Shown here piece by piece: positions 18,555-28,142 of a DNA stretch of 64,000 nt. The stretch is from Martinezella rhizogenes (lineage in GTDB: Bacteria > Pseudomonadota > Alphaproteobacteria > Rhizobiales > Rhizobiaceae). Below the pieces are notes generated by a model. The model searched no databases, had not been told where the DNA came from, and saw only the letters and a program-made list of their open reading frames with translations. How positions within the stretch are numbered: position 1 is the stretch's first letter; every line of letters starts with the position of its first letter. The DNA lies in assembly GCF_007002745.1 (NCBI RefSeq), contig NZ_SGNY01000002.1, forward strand, positions 806,001 to 870,000, in the 5' to 3' direction. Position numbers and translations under genes: made by a program.

Positions 18555-19295
18555 TCAGGCCGGTTCTTCCAGCCGGATACTCAAGCTACGCAACTCTTCC
18601 GTATGCGGATGTTTGGTCCGGCCATCTCGCAGATCGCCGGCACTCAGCTGCTCCACCATGTCCCCGTTCAGCATCACGCCAACCTGCGGGCACAGATGCG
18701 CAATGACCGCAAGATTGTGGCTGACGAGAATATAGGTGAGGTTGCGCGCCGCGCGCAGGTCCTGCAACAGGTTCAGGATTTCCGCCTGCACCGACACATC
18801 GAGCGCCGAAGTCGGCTCATCGAGCAGCAGCACCTGCGGATCGGCGATCAGCGCACGGGCAATCGCCACGCGTTGGCGCTGGCCGCCGGAGAGCTGGTGC
18901 GGAAAACGGAAACGCACCGCCTGCGGCAGCGCCACGTCGGACAAGGCCTGCTGGATGCGTTTTTCGATATTGTCCATGCCGTGTACCAGCGGCAATTCGC
19001 TGAGAATGCGGTCGATGGTCTGGCGCGGATGCAGCGAGCCATAGGGATCCTGAAACACCATCTGCACCTGCCGGAAGAACTCCGGCGTGCGCTTCAGCGG
19101 TGCGTCCTTGCCGGCAAAGGCAATGCGGCCTTCCCAGCTTTCGTTGAGGCCGGCCATAGCGCGCAGGATGGTGGACTTGCCCGAGCCGCTTTCGCCGACG
19201 ATGCCAAAGCTGCCGCCCTTTTCCACCGAAAAGGACACGCCCTTCACCACTTCGCGGTCGCCGAACTTGATACGGAGATTATCGACGTCGATCAT
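18555..19295 (-). CDS. Dipeptide-type ABC transporter ATP-binding protein (DppF-like)
   Basis: 246 residues from ATG 19295, which overlaps the preceding stop by 4 bases (ATGA); a GTG at 19307 is a weaker alternative. Walker A GESGSGKST, signature LSGGQRQRVAIARAL and Walker B VLLLDEPTSALD are intact. At ~246 aa it lacks most of the C-terminal oligopeptide-transporter tail of DppF (~330), so it is a short form. It pairs with the next ATPase to power import of peptides. Confidence 0.9.
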   Translation of the reverse strand: MIDVDNLRIKFGDREVVKGVSFSVEKGGSFGIVGESGSGKSTILRAMAGLNESWEGRIAFAGKDAPLKRTPEFFRQVQMVFQDPYGSLHPRQTIDRILSELPLVHGMDNIEKRIQQALSDVALPQAVRFRFPHQLSGGQRQRVAIARALIADPQVLLLDEPTSALDVSVQAEILNLLQDLRAARNLTYILVSHNLAVIAHLCPQVGVMLNGDMVEQLSAGDLRDGRTKHPHTEELRSLSIRLEEPA

Positions 19296-20122
19296 TGGCT
19301 GGACCACGCTGCATCACGGTTGAGAACGGGAAGACGCTCGCGCGGATGCGTCAGCGAGGGAATGCAGTTCAGAAGTCCCTTTGTATAGGGATGTTCGGCT
19401 TTCAGGAGTTCGGACGCCTTCAGCTCCTCCATCACCCGGCCGGAATACATTACGGCCACGCGGTCGCAGAAATGCGAAACGAGCGGCAGGTCGTGGCTGA
19501 TGAGGATGAGGCCCATGCCGCGTTCCGACACCAGTTCCTCGATCAGCCGCAGGATTTCCGCCTGCACCGTGGCGTCGAGCGCGCTGGTCGGCTCGTCGGC
19601 GATCAGAAGTTCCGGATCGGGCGCCAGCATCATGGCGATCATCACACGCTGGCCCATGCCGCCGGAAACCTCATGTGCATAGGACGAGGCGACCTGACGC
19701 GGATTGCGGATCTTCACCTGATCGAGCAGGCCGATGGCCGCTTCCATGGCGGCACGCTTGCTGCCGCCCTTATGGGCGCGCCAGGCTTCGGCGATCTGCG
19801 CACCCATGGTCTTCACCGGGTTCAGCGAATATTTCGGATCCTGCAGAATGAAACCCGCCCGCTTGCCACGGATCTGGCGCATCTGCCTTTCGCTTGCGGA
19901 CAGCACGTCGATGCCGTCGAAGGCAAGCTTGTCAGCGCGGATATCCGCATTGGAGGGCAGAAGCTTCATCAGCGCCCGCGCCGTCAGGCTCTTGCCCGAA
20001 CCGGATTCGCCGACAATACCGAGCTTTTCAGTGCCGAGCTTCATGGAGACACCGCGCACCGCCTCGAAACGGCTGGTGCGGGTCTGGAAAGCGATCTTCA
20101 GATTTTCGATTTCGACCAGCAT
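19292..20122 (-). CDS. Dipeptide-type ABC transporter ATP-binding protein (DppD-like)
   Basis: 276 residues. Walker A GESGSGKS, the family signature VSGGMGQRVMIAMMLAPDPELLIADEPTSALD, and the C-terminal KAEHPYTKGLLNCIPSL oligopeptide-transporter tail are present. The signature Met-Gly replaces the common Met-Arg/Gln-Arg. It follows the DppC-like permease by 3 bases. It forms the heterodimeric ATPase with the downstream gene. Confidence 0.91.
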   Translation of the reverse strand: MLVEIENLKIAFQTRTSRFEAVRGVSMKLGTEKLGIVGESGSGKSLTARALMKLLPSNADIRADKLAFDGIDVLSASERQMRQIRGKRAGFILQDPKYSLNPVKTMGAQIAEAWRAHKGGSKRAAMEAAIGLLDQVKIRNPRQVASSYAHEVSGGMGQRVMIAMMLAPDPELLIADEPTSALDATVQAEILRLIEELVSERGMGLILISHDLPLVSHFCDRVAVMYSGRVMEELKASELLKAEHPYTKGLLNCIPSLTHPRERLPVLNRDAAWSSQ

Positions 20123-20125
20123 GGC

Positions 20126-21028
20126 TCAATGTCCCTTCGGGTCGAGAACGTCGCGCAGACCATCGCCAAGGAAGTTGAAGGCGAGCGAAACGAGGAAGAT
20201 GGCGATGCCGGGAATGGTGGCGACCCACCATTGTTCGAAGATGAAGCGCTTGGCCGTTGCAATCATCGCACCCCATTCCGGCGAAGGCGGCTGTGCGCCC
20301 ATGCCGAGGAAGCCGAGGCTTGCGGCGGTGATGATGATCGAGCTCATGTCGAGCGTGATACGCACGATAAGGCTCGGCACGCAGAGCGGCGCAATGTGAC
20401 GCGCAATGATGCGCCAGGCGGAAGCGCCGGTCAGGCGATAGGCCGCGACGAAGTCGCTGCCGCGCACCGTCATGGTTTCGGCGCGGGCAAGGCGCGCATA
20501 GGGCGGCCATGCGGTGAGCGCGATGGCGAGAATGGCACTTTCAACGCCGGGCTTCAGTGCCGCGACGAAGGCGAGCGCGAGGATGAGGCGCGGAAAGGCC
20601 AGGAACACATCCGTCACCCGCATCAGCACCGTATCGACAATGCCGCCGAAATAACCGGCGATGCAGCCGATGGCGAGGCCGATGGGTGCCACGAGAACGA
20701 CGACGGCAATGACCATGCCGAGCGTGACGCGGCCGCCATAGAGAATACGCGAGAGAATGTCGCGGCCCAGCTCATCCGTGCCGAACCAGTGTTCGGCGCT
20801 GGGGAATGCCAGGCGGTTGCCGAGATTCTGCGTTGCCGGATCATAGGGCGCGAGCAGCGGCGCCAGAAGCGACAGGGCGATGAACAGGACGATGATGGTC
20901 AGACCGATCACCGCCAGCGGATTGGACTTGAGGTTGAGCCAGATGCGATACCGGTTTCCCCAGGCAGCCTGTGTGCGGGAATGCGGCGTCTCATCCAGAG
21001 CCCAGTTTCTGAAATTAGCTAACATCAT
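20126..21028 (-). CDS. Dipeptide-type ABC transporter permease (DppC-like)
   Basis: 300 residues with an N-terminal cytosolic stretch, a first helix at ~33-58, the periplasmic loop with HWFGTDELGRDILSRILYGGRVTLG (~94-118) and the EAA-type ATPase-contact loop near 195-215. Its start overlaps the DppB-like stop by 4 bases. It is one half of the inner-membrane channel. Confidence 0.93.
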   Translation of the reverse strand: MMLANFRNWALDETPHSRTQAAWGNRYRIWLNLKSNPLAVIGLTIIVLFIALSLLAPLLAPYDPATQNLGNRLAFPSAEHWFGTDELGRDILSRILYGGRVTLGMVIAVVVLVAPIGLAIGCIAGYFGGIVDTVLMRVTDVFLAFPRLILALAFVAALKPGVESAILAIALTAWPPYARLARAETMTVRGSDFVAAYRLTGASAWRIIARHIAPLCVPSLIVRITLDMSSIIITAASLGFLGMGAQPPSPEWGAMIATAKRFIFEQWWVATIPGIAIFLVSLAFNFLGDGLRDVLDPKGH

Positions 21029-22044
21029 CGAACGCGAGGATCCATAACTCTGTAAAGCACGTCTGCAAGCAGGTTGAGGGCGACATAAATGAAGCCGATC
21101 AACAGGGTTGCTCCGACGACCGGGTTCATGTCCGCGTTCATGAGCGAGACGGTGAGGTATTGACCAAGGCCCGGCCAGCTGAAGACGGTTTCCGTCACCA
21201 CGGCACCTTCGAGAAGGCCGGCATAGGTGAGCGCCAGAACCGTGACGAGCTGCACGGCGACCGTCGGGAAGGCGTGGCCCCAGATCACGGTCATGGCCGA
21301 AAGCCCCTTGGCGCGGGCGGTGATGACATATTCACCCTTCAGCGCGTCGATCATGAAGGCGCGCGTCATGCGGGTGATATAGGCCATGCTGAAATAGGCG
21401 AGGATGCAGACGGGCTGCACCATATGGGCGATGGCGTCGTAAAAGGCATCCCAGTCACCGGCAAGCAGCGTGTCGACCGTCATCAGGCCAGTGACCTGCG
21501 TGATCATGCCGTCATAGATGATGTCCTGACGGCCCGGTCCCGGTGCGACGCCGAGCGTGGCATAGAACACCAGCAACGAAATCAGCGCCAGCATGAAAAC
21601 AGGCACGGAGTGACCGGCAAGGCAGACGACGCGGATCACCTGATCCGTCAGCTTGCCCTGCTTCACGGCGGCCCAGACGCCGAGCGGAATGCCGATCAGC
21701 GCTGCGAGAATAAGCGCTGCGGTGGCAAGTTCGAACGTGGCGGGGAAAACGCGCTTGATATCGATCCAGACCGGATTGCGGGTCAGGATCGAGTTGCCGA
21801 AATCGCCATGCAGGACCTGCGTGACATAGTGGAAGAACTGCACGACCAGCGGCTGGTCGAGGCCCATTTCGGCCCGCACCCGCACGATGACGTCTTCGGG
21901 CGCGTTATCGCCGACCGCCGCGATGACGGGATCGACGGGCATGACGCGCCCGATCATGAAGGTGATGACCATCAAACCGAACAGCGTCAGGAGGACGCTG
22001 CTCAGTATCGACGATATGCTTTTAACGCGCTTGTTCAATGTCAC
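21025..22044 (-). CDS. Dipeptide-type ABC transporter permease (DppB-like)
   Basis: 339 residues: first helix ~15-35, a large periplasmic loop with MGLDQPLVVQFFHYV (~60-75), five more helices, and the C-terminal SWPGLGQYLTVSLMNADMN segment typical of DppB. It overlaps the upstream binding-protein gene by 4 bases, indicating coupled translation. Confidence 0.93.
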   Translation of the reverse strand: MTLNKRVKSISSILSSVLLTLFGLMVITFMIGRVMPVDPVIAAVGDNAPEDVIVRVRAEMGLDQPLVVQFFHYVTQVLHGDFGNSILTRNPVWIDIKRVFPATFELATAALILAALIGIPLGVWAAVKQGKLTDQVIRVVCLAGHSVPVFMLALISLLVFYATLGVAPGPGRQDIIYDGMITQVTGLMTVDTLLAGDWDAFYDAIAHMVQPVCILAYFSMAYITRMTRAFMIDALKGEYVITARAKGLSAMTVIWGHAFPTVAVQLVTVLALTYAGLLEGAVVTETVFSWPGLGQYLTVSLMNADMNPVVGATLLIGFIYVALNLLADVLYRVMDPRVR

Positions 22045-23636
22045 GCTTTCTTCGCATCGTGGTAGGAATTGCCCTCGGAGAGAACGCCGAGTTCGAAGCC
22101 GGAAACACCCTTGCGGAAGGCTGCCGTCTTCGTGGTCTGGAACATGAACACGAACGGGCTGTTTTCCATGTGCTCGCGCTGCAGGGCTTCATAAAGCTCC
22201 ACGCGCTTGGCCGGGTCCTTCTCGTCACGGGCGGCTTCCGCCTTGGCGGCGAAGTCGTCGTTCTTGAAACGCGAACGCCACAGGAAGGGCTTCGACTTGG
22301 CGTCGTCGCCATTGTCCTTGTTGATGTTGAAGACATCGGCATTGGAATGCGGATCGAAATAATCCGTGCCCCATGCGGACAGCGCCATCTGGTGTTCGCG
22401 GGCGCGCATCTTGGTCAGAACCTGACGGTTTTCAGCCGATTGCAGACGCACCTTGATGCCGATATCGGCAAGGTTGGCCTGAATGGCCTGCGCCAGATCC
22501 GGGTAAGGCTGGGCGGAATAGTGGTCCATGCTGATCTCGAAACCGTCGGCAAGGCCGGCTTCGGCCATCAGCGCCTTGGCCTTTTCGACATCGCGCTGGT
22601 AGGGCGTGTCGTTGACCGCACCCGGGAAACCTTCCGGCTCGAAGCTCTGGTGAACCTTGTGGGTCAGTGACACCAGGTTTTCCTGCATGCCCTTATAGTC
22701 CAGCGCCCACTTGATCGCCTGCCAGACCTGCGGCTTGGCAAGGTTCTCATTGCCCTGGTTGAGCGAGATCAGCACCAGCGAGGCGATGGACTTGCGCTCC
22801 AGCTCGATATTGGCGTCGTCCTTGACGGTACGCAGCTGCTCCGACGTCAGGTCGCGTGCAATGTCGATATCGCCCTTCTGCAGCATCAGCAGCTGCGAAG
22901 ACGGATCGGTGACATGGCGCAGCACGATACGCTTGATATTGCCCTTGTAAGGACCGTTCGGGTTGACGGTGAGTGCGACGCTTTCGCTCGGCTTCCAGGC
23001 CTGCAGCATGAAATCGCCGGAACCGGCGCTGTTCTTCTGCAGCCAGCCATTGCCGAGGTCTTCGCCCGACGCATTGGCAAGAACCGCCTTCTTTTCGACG
23101 ATCGCACCGATATTGGCGGAGAGGCAATAAAGCAGGAAGGAGATGGCGGTCGGCTCTGCCGTCGTCAGCTTCACCGTCTTGTCGTCGGCGGCAACGATGG
23201 TCGTCTCGGCATTCTCAGGCGTGAAGCCGAACTGGCTGATGATGAAGGCCGGGCTCTTGTTCATCTTGATGGCGCGCTGCAGCGAGAACGCAACATCTTC
23301 CGCGGTCACTTTCTCACCGCTCGCGAATGTCGCTTCGTCACCGATCACGAAGGTGAAGACCTTGCTGTCCGCATCGGCTTCCCAGGATTTCGCGATAACC
23401 GGATCAACCTTGGTGGAATCCTCGCGGTTGGCGCGCACCAGCTTCTGATACATGTTTGAGATGATTTCACCACCGACGGCTTCGAAACCTTCATGCGGGT
23501 CAAGGCTCGTCATATTGTCCAGCTGCTGCGCGACGACAAGAATGTCCTTGGGTGTCGCGGCAAATGCCGGAATGCGCGCATAGGACAGGAACGGAACGGC
23601 AGCGCCGGCAATCAACAGGTTGCGTCTTGAAATCAT
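22041..23636 (-). CDS. Peptide-type ABC transporter substrate-binding protein
   Basis: 531 residues, family 5 solute-binding protein (DppA/OppA-like). The signal region ISRRNLLIAGAAVPFLS with AFA cleavage (~26) has a twin-arginine look. The conserved LDPHEGFE start and the duplicated lobes are present. AAAGGGGA precedes ATG 23636. It is first gene of the operon SBP-permease-permease-ATPase-ATPase-dap. Because D-aminopeptidase is co-transcribed and an M19 dipeptidase is divergent, D-residue-containing peptides are the likely ligand (inference). Confidence 0.9.
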   Translation of the reverse strand: MISRRNLLIAGAAVPFLSYARIPAFAATPKDILVVAQQLDNMTSLDPHEGFEAVGGEIISNMYQKLVRANREDSTKVDPVIAKSWEADADSKVFTFVIGDEATFASGEKVTAEDVAFSLQRAIKMNKSPAFIISQFGFTPENAETTIVAADDKTVKLTTAEPTAISFLLYCLSANIGAIVEKKAVLANASGEDLGNGWLQKNSAGSGDFMLQAWKPSESVALTVNPNGPYKGNIKRIVLRHVTDPSSQLLMLQKGDIDIARDLTSEQLRTVKDDANIELERKSIASLVLISLNQGNENLAKPQVWQAIKWALDYKGMQENLVSLTHKVHQSFEPEGFPGAVNDTPYQRDVEKAKALMAEAGLADGFEISMDHYSAQPYPDLAQAIQANLADIGIKVRLQSAENRQVLTKMRAREHQMALSAWGTDYFDPHSNADVFNINKDNGDDAKSKPFLWRSRFKNDDFAAKAEAARDEKDPAKRVELYEALQREHMENSPFVFMFQTTKTAAFRKGVSGFELGVLSEGNSYHDAKKA

Positions 23637-23871
23637 CGAAAATCCCCTTTCGGACCTTATTTTTCGGAAAACGGTGGGTTTGCCCCAATCCAGTCATTTT
23701 TTTTATGTTTTCCCGCGATTAACACGAGCAAACGAGGCCCGACCAATTCCAAATTTGGCAGAGCCTATGCACGGATTGCATTTGCTCCCGCCTTGACCTT
23801 TCCTCTACCAATTCCCAAAAGTCTGAATAGGCGCGCATCCGCGCCCTCCCCCTATCCGAAGGTGAATGACC

Positions 23872-24912
23872 ATGACCGATGAAAAAACCGTACCCGTCTT
23901 CGACGGCCACAACGATGTGCTTCTGCGGTTATGGCGGTCGGGCAATGCCTCTCCCGAAACCCTGCTCATCGAGGGTGACACGGTTGGCCACATCGACCTG
24001 CCACGCGCCAGGAAGGGTGGGCTGGCCGGCGGCCTCTGCGCCATCTACGTGCCGTCGCCAAGCATGGAGAAGGACGCCAACGGCGATTTTTCGACACCGG
24101 CAGAAGCCGATGCGCTGAAGGCGACGCTCTCCATGGCCGGCCTGCTGTTCCGCGCCGAGAAACAATCCGCCGGCGCACTGAAGGTTTGCCGCACCGCCGC
24201 CGATATCCGCAGCGCCATGGCATCGGGCGCTTTTGCCTCGGTCTTCCATATCGAGGGCGCGGAAGCGATCGGCGCTGATCTGGATGCGCTGCACGTGCTC
24301 TACGAGGCAGGCCTTCGCACGCTCGGACCGGTCTGGAGCCGCCCGAACATTTTCGCCTATGGCGTTCCCTTCCGGTTCCCCTCGACGCCGGATATCGGCC
24401 CCGGCCTCACCGATACCGGCAAACGACTGGTGAAGACCTGCAACGAACTGAAGATCATGGTCGACCTGTCGCACATGAACGAGCAGGGTTTCTGGGACAT
24501 CGCCAGGATTTCAGACGCACCGCTCGTCGCCTCGCATTCCAACGCCTATGCGCTGTGTAACCACAGCCGCAACCTGACGGATCGCCAGCTGGATGCCATC
24601 CGCGACACGGGTGGTCTTGCCGGCATCAATTTCGGCGTTTTGTTCCTGCGCCAGGACGGCGTGAAGAACCCGAATACCGATCTGGGCGAACTCGTCCGCC
24701 ATGTCGACTATATCGTCAACCGCATCGGCATCGATCACGTGGCCCTCGGTTCGGATTTCGACGGCACCACCATTCCCGCCGCCATGAAGGATGCGGGCGA
24801 TCTGCAATTGCTGGTCGAAGCCCTGCGCAAGGGCGGCTACGACAACGAGGCGCTTGCCAAGATCTGCCACGGCAACTGGGTCCGCGTGCTGGAAAAAACC
24901 TGGGGCGCATAA
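23872..24912 (+). CDS. Membrane-dipeptidase family (M19) dipeptidase
   Basis: 346 residues from ATG 23872, which has AAGG nine bases upstream; the in-frame ATG 23866 would be only 3 bases from it. Zinc ligands expected for M19 are visible: HND (DGHNDVLLR, ~8-16), the Glu in FHIEGAEA (~124), and two later His (DLSHMNE and SHSNAY, ~198 and 220). M19 enzymes cleave dipeptides and accept a D-residue at the C-terminal position, unlike most peptidases. It is divergent from the peptide importer and shares its 229-base control region (23637-23865), which holds a CCAAATTTGG palindrome at 23749-23758. Confidence 0.9.
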   Translation: MTDEKTVPVFDGHNDVLLRLWRSGNASPETLLIEGDTVGHIDLPRARKGGLAGGLCAIYVPSPSMEKDANGDFSTPAEADALKATLSMAGLLFRAEKQSAGALKVCRTAADIRSAMASGAFASVFHIEGAEAIGADLDALHVLYEAGLRTLGPVWSRPNIFAYGVPFRFPSTPDIGPGLTDTGKRLVKTCNELKIMVDLSHMNEQGFWDIARISDAPLVASHSNAYALCNHSRNLTDRQLDAIRDTGGLAGINFGVLFLRQDGVKNPNTDLGELVRHVDYIVNRIGIDHVALGSDFDGTTIPAAMKDAGDLQLLVEALRKGGYDNEALAKICHGNWVRVLEKTWGA

Positions 24913-24929
24913 GGCTCAGCGTAAAATCC

Positions 24930-24954
24930 ATCTCCGGCGCGGAACGCCGGAGAT
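24930..24954. terminator. Bidirectional terminator hairpin
   Basis: Perfect 10-bp stem ATCTCCGGCG/CGCCGGAGAT with a 5-base loop, between the convergent dipeptidase and small membrane protein genes. The flanks lack a long T-run on either strand. Confidence 0.65.
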
Positions 24955-24970
24955 ATGAAGCGGCAGGCCC

Positions 24971-25264
24971 TTAAGCCTTTGCCGCTTTTTTCTTGCCGCT
25001 CGCCCGGAAGGCCAGAAGCCCGGCAACCACACCGATCATCGCCCATTTCATCGGCAATACATCCGCCGTTTCACTGCGGATCGGCAACACGGTCACTGTG
25101 CCCGGGCGGGATTCATAACCCATCTGCCCTTTTGCCTTGGCCTCCGCAATCTGCTGCGGCGAAACGACCCATTCGGCACCGCGCATCTTGTCCACTGCCA
25201 TGTATCCGCCGCCCGCCACGAGGGCGACGACGAGCGAAAGCGCTATTCTTGTGGGCGTGTTCAT
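24971..25264 (-). CDS. Small membrane protein of unknown function
   Basis: 97 residues from ATG 25264, which has GAAGGAG six bases upstream; the ATG at 25279 has no such site. There are two hydrophobic stretches (~3-22 and ~71-86), a soluble middle with a VVSPQQIAEAKAKGQ helix, and a basic C-terminus (GKKKAAKA). No family is recognised. It is transcribed away from lpiA. The 277 bases before lpiA (25265-25541) are AT-richer and probably hold both promoters; no gene is seen there. Confidence 0.65.
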   Translation of the reverse strand: MNTPTRIALSLVVALVAGGGYMAVDKMRGAEWVVSPQQIAEAKAKGQMGYESRPGTVTVLPIRSETADVLPMKWAMIGVVAGLLAFRASGKKKAAKA

Positions 25265-25541
25265 CTGCATCTCCTTCAATCAAAAGGAGCGTGTAATGGC
25301 ATCAAACGCCACCACCAAGCAACCGCAGCGCTCAATTTGATATCTTTCGGAACAATCCGGCAAATCATGCATTTCATAGTTGCATTTCTGCCTTTAGGAT
25401 TGGCGAAAATCCACCGACGAGCGGGCCAAACTCTACATCGACACTTCATGCTTTTCTGCTAATCACATTTCCTCAACCGAAACGAATTAGCGACACATTC
25501 CTGTGGTTCGCCAAGCTGGGAATGGGCGCTGGATAAAGCAA

Positions 25542-28142
25542 ATGGCAGACAAGAGCGAAATCACACAAACCGATGTCGCGGAATCCGCGGTTGAAAGCTT
25601 CATTGCCCGAAACCGCCCCTATCTGACCGCGATCGCCATCACGCTCGTCTTCGTGATGATGACTTTCGCCATCTATCACCTGACCTCGGAGGTGCGTTAT
25701 GACGACGTCATCGACGCGCTGACGCAGACCTCGGCTTCGGCGGTTCTGCTTGCCATTTTCTTCACGGCGCTCAGCTTTCTGGCACTGATACTCTACGACG
25801 CCAATGCGATCGAATATATCGGCCGCAAATTGCCGCTGCCGCCCATGGCGGCGACAGCTTTTGCCGCTTATGCCATCGGCAATACCGCCGGTTTCGGCCC
25901 CTTGAGCGGTGGCGCCATCCGCTTTCGCGCCTATTCGCGGCTTGGGCTGTCGCCCGGTGAAATCGCCCGCGTCATCGCCTTTGTCACGCTGTCCTTCGGG
26001 CTTGGCCTGCTTTCGGTCAGTGCCATCTCCACCTTCATCGTCGCACCACGCATCGCCGCCATTATCGGCGTTGATGCGCTGATCCTCAGAGGGGCGGCGC
26101 TCGCCGTCATCGCCGTTCTCGTGGTTGCCGCCTATATCGGGCGCAACGGCCGCACGATCCGTCTCGGCGCATGGCGTCTTCGCCTTCCCGACAGCCGCAC
26201 ATCGTCGCGTCAGTTCCTCGTCTCGGCTTTCGATATCGCCGCCTCCGCTTCCGTGCTTTACGTGCTGCTGCCCGACACGCATCTCGGCTGGCCGACATTT
26301 TTCGCCATCTACGCCACTGCCGTCGGCCTTGGCGTCCTCAGCCATGTGCCGGCCGGTCTTGGCGTCTTTGAAACCGTGATGGTCGCAGGGCTTGGCAACG
26401 CCATCAGCGTCGACCAGCTGCTCGGCAGCCTTGTTCTATACCGCGTGATCTATCACGTCCTGCCGCTGGTGGTCGCCATTCTGGTGATGCTGGTCTCGGA
26501 GATGAAGCAGTTCGCCGCAAAGCCTGTCGTCTCCGATATCAGCCAGCTTGCCGTGCGGCTCGCACCGCCGCTGCTATCCACCTTCGCGATGATCCTCGGT
26601 ACCATGCTGATCTTCTCGAGCGTGACGCCGACGCCCGACAGCAATCTGGATTTCCTTTCCAATTTCGTGCCGCTGCCGATCATCGAAGCCGCGCATTTTC
26701 TCACCAGCATTCTCGGCCTTGTGCTCGTCGTCGCCTCACGTGGCCTCGGCCAGCGGCTTGATGGAGCCTGGTGGATTGCGCTGGTCGCCGCCTCGCTGGC
26801 GCTGGTTCTCTCCATCCTCAAGGCCATCGCCGTCTTTGAAGCCGCTATCCTCGGCGTCTTCATCATCGCACTCGCCGCCAATATGCGCAGCTTCAACCGC
26901 CATGCCTCATTGGTGAAGCAGGCGCTGGGGCCAAGCTGGCTCGCCGCCATGGCCGTCATCGTCGCCGGCGCGGCAACCATCCTGCTCTTTGTCTATCGCG
27001 ATACGGATTACAGTCAGACCCTGTGGTGGCAGTTCGAATTCTCCGAAGAAGCGCCGCGCGGTTTGCGCGCCCTTCTCGGTCTCGTGCTCGCCTCATCCAC
27101 CATCGCCATCTTCAGCCTCATGCGGCCGGTGGCCTACAGGCCGGATGCGATCGAGCCCGAAGACGTGGTAAACGCAACCGGCATCGTCATGAAACAGGAC
27201 GCCGCCGACGCAAACCTTGTGCGCATGGGCGACAAACACGTGATGTTCTCCGAGAGCGGCAACGCCTTCATCATGTACGGCATTCAGGGCCGTTCCTGGA
27301 TTGCCTTTGCCGATCCGGTTGGCGACGAGGAGGATTTTCCCGATCTCGTCTGGCAATTTGTGGAAGCCGCCCGTTCGGCGGGCGCACGCGCCGCCTTTTA
27401 TCAGATTTCGCCTTTCCTGCTCTCCCATTGCGCCGATGCTGGCCTGCGCGCCTTCAAGCTCGGCGAACTGGCACTGGTCGACCTCACCGCATTCGAACTG
27501 AAGGGCGGCAAGCTCGCCACCCTTCGCCAGTCGCTGAGCCGCGGCGCGCGCGACGGGCTGACCTTCGAGGTTGTCGAACAATCGCAGGTGCCGGATATTC
27601 TCGATGAATTGAAACAGGTCTCCGATGGCTGGCTTGCGCATCACAACACGCGGGAAAAACGCTTCTCGCTCGGTGCTTTCGAACCGGATTACATCCTGTC
27701 CCAGCCCGTTGCCATTCTTCGCAAAGATGGAAAGATCACCGCCTTTGCCAATCTGATGGTGACGGAAACGAAAAAGGAAGCCACCGTCGATCTCATGCGC
27801 TTTTCGGCGGATGCGCCGCGCGGCGCGATGGATTTCCTCTTCGTCAGTATCATGCAATATCTGCGTGAGGCGGGTTATGAGAGCTTCAATCTCGGCATGG
27901 CGCCCATGTCCGGCATGTCGAAGCGCGATGCAGCGCCCGTCTGGGATCGCATTGGCAGCACGCTGTTCGAACACGGCGAACGTTTCTACAACTTCAAGGG
28001 CCTTCGTGCGTTCAAGACGAAGTTCCACCCGAAATGGGAACCGCGTTACCTTGCCGTTCAGAACGGCGCAGACGCCGCGCTGGCGCTGATGGACGCAACG
28101 GTTCTGATCAGCGGCGGCGTCAGAGGAGTGATCGGAAAATGA
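25542..28142 (+). CDS. lpiA: LpiA/MprF lysyl-phosphatidylglycerol synthase
   Basis: 866 residues from ATG 25542. The N-terminal two thirds hold about 14 membrane helices including the flippase domain (NTAGFGPLSGGAIRFRAYS at ~113-131 is typical). The C-terminal ~300 residues form the cytosolic lysyl-tRNA-dependent transferase (DUF2156) with GARAAFYQIS and SFNLGMAPMSG segments. MprF adds lysine to phosphatidylglycerol, lowering membrane negative charge against cationic peptides and acid. In rhizobia the acid-induced lpiA is followed by acvB, exactly as here, with a 4-base ATGA overlap. Confidence 0.95.
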   Translation: MADKSEITQTDVAESAVESFIARNRPYLTAIAITLVFVMMTFAIYHLTSEVRYDDVIDALTQTSASAVLLAIFFTALSFLALILYDANAIEYIGRKLPLPPMAATAFAAYAIGNTAGFGPLSGGAIRFRAYSRLGLSPGEIARVIAFVTLSFGLGLLSVSAISTFIVAPRIAAIIGVDALILRGAALAVIAVLVVAAYIGRNGRTIRLGAWRLRLPDSRTSSRQFLVSAFDIAASASVLYVLLPDTHLGWPTFFAIYATAVGLGVLSHVPAGLGVFETVMVAGLGNAISVDQLLGSLVLYRVIYHVLPLVVAILVMLVSEMKQFAAKPVVSDISQLAVRLAPPLLSTFAMILGTMLIFSSVTPTPDSNLDFLSNFVPLPIIEAAHFLTSILGLVLVVASRGLGQRLDGAWWIALVAASLALVLSILKAIAVFEAAILGVFIIALAANMRSFNRHASLVKQALGPSWLAAMAVIVAGAATILLFVYRDTDYSQTLWWQFEFSEEAPRGLRALLGLVLASSTIAIFSLMRPVAYRPDAIEPEDVVNATGIVMKQDAADANLVRMGDKHVMFSESGNAFIMYGIQGRSWIAFADPVGDEEDFPDLVWQFVEAARSAGARAAFYQISPFLLSHCADAGLRAFKLGELALVDLTAFELKGGKLATLRQSLSRGARDGLTFEVVEQSQVPDILDELKQVSDGWLAHHNTREKRFSLGAFEPDYILSQPVAILRKDGKITAFANLMVTETKKEATVDLMRFSADAPRGAMDFLFVSIMQYLREAGYESFNLGMAPMSGMSKRDAAPVWDRIGSTLFEHGERFYNFKGLRAFKTKFHPKWEPRYLAVQNGADAALALMDATVLISGGVRGVIGK

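Noticed and set aside
19295..21022. Plus-strand open frame of 575 codons
   Set aside because: Antisense to the DppD- and DppC-like genes; no family features.
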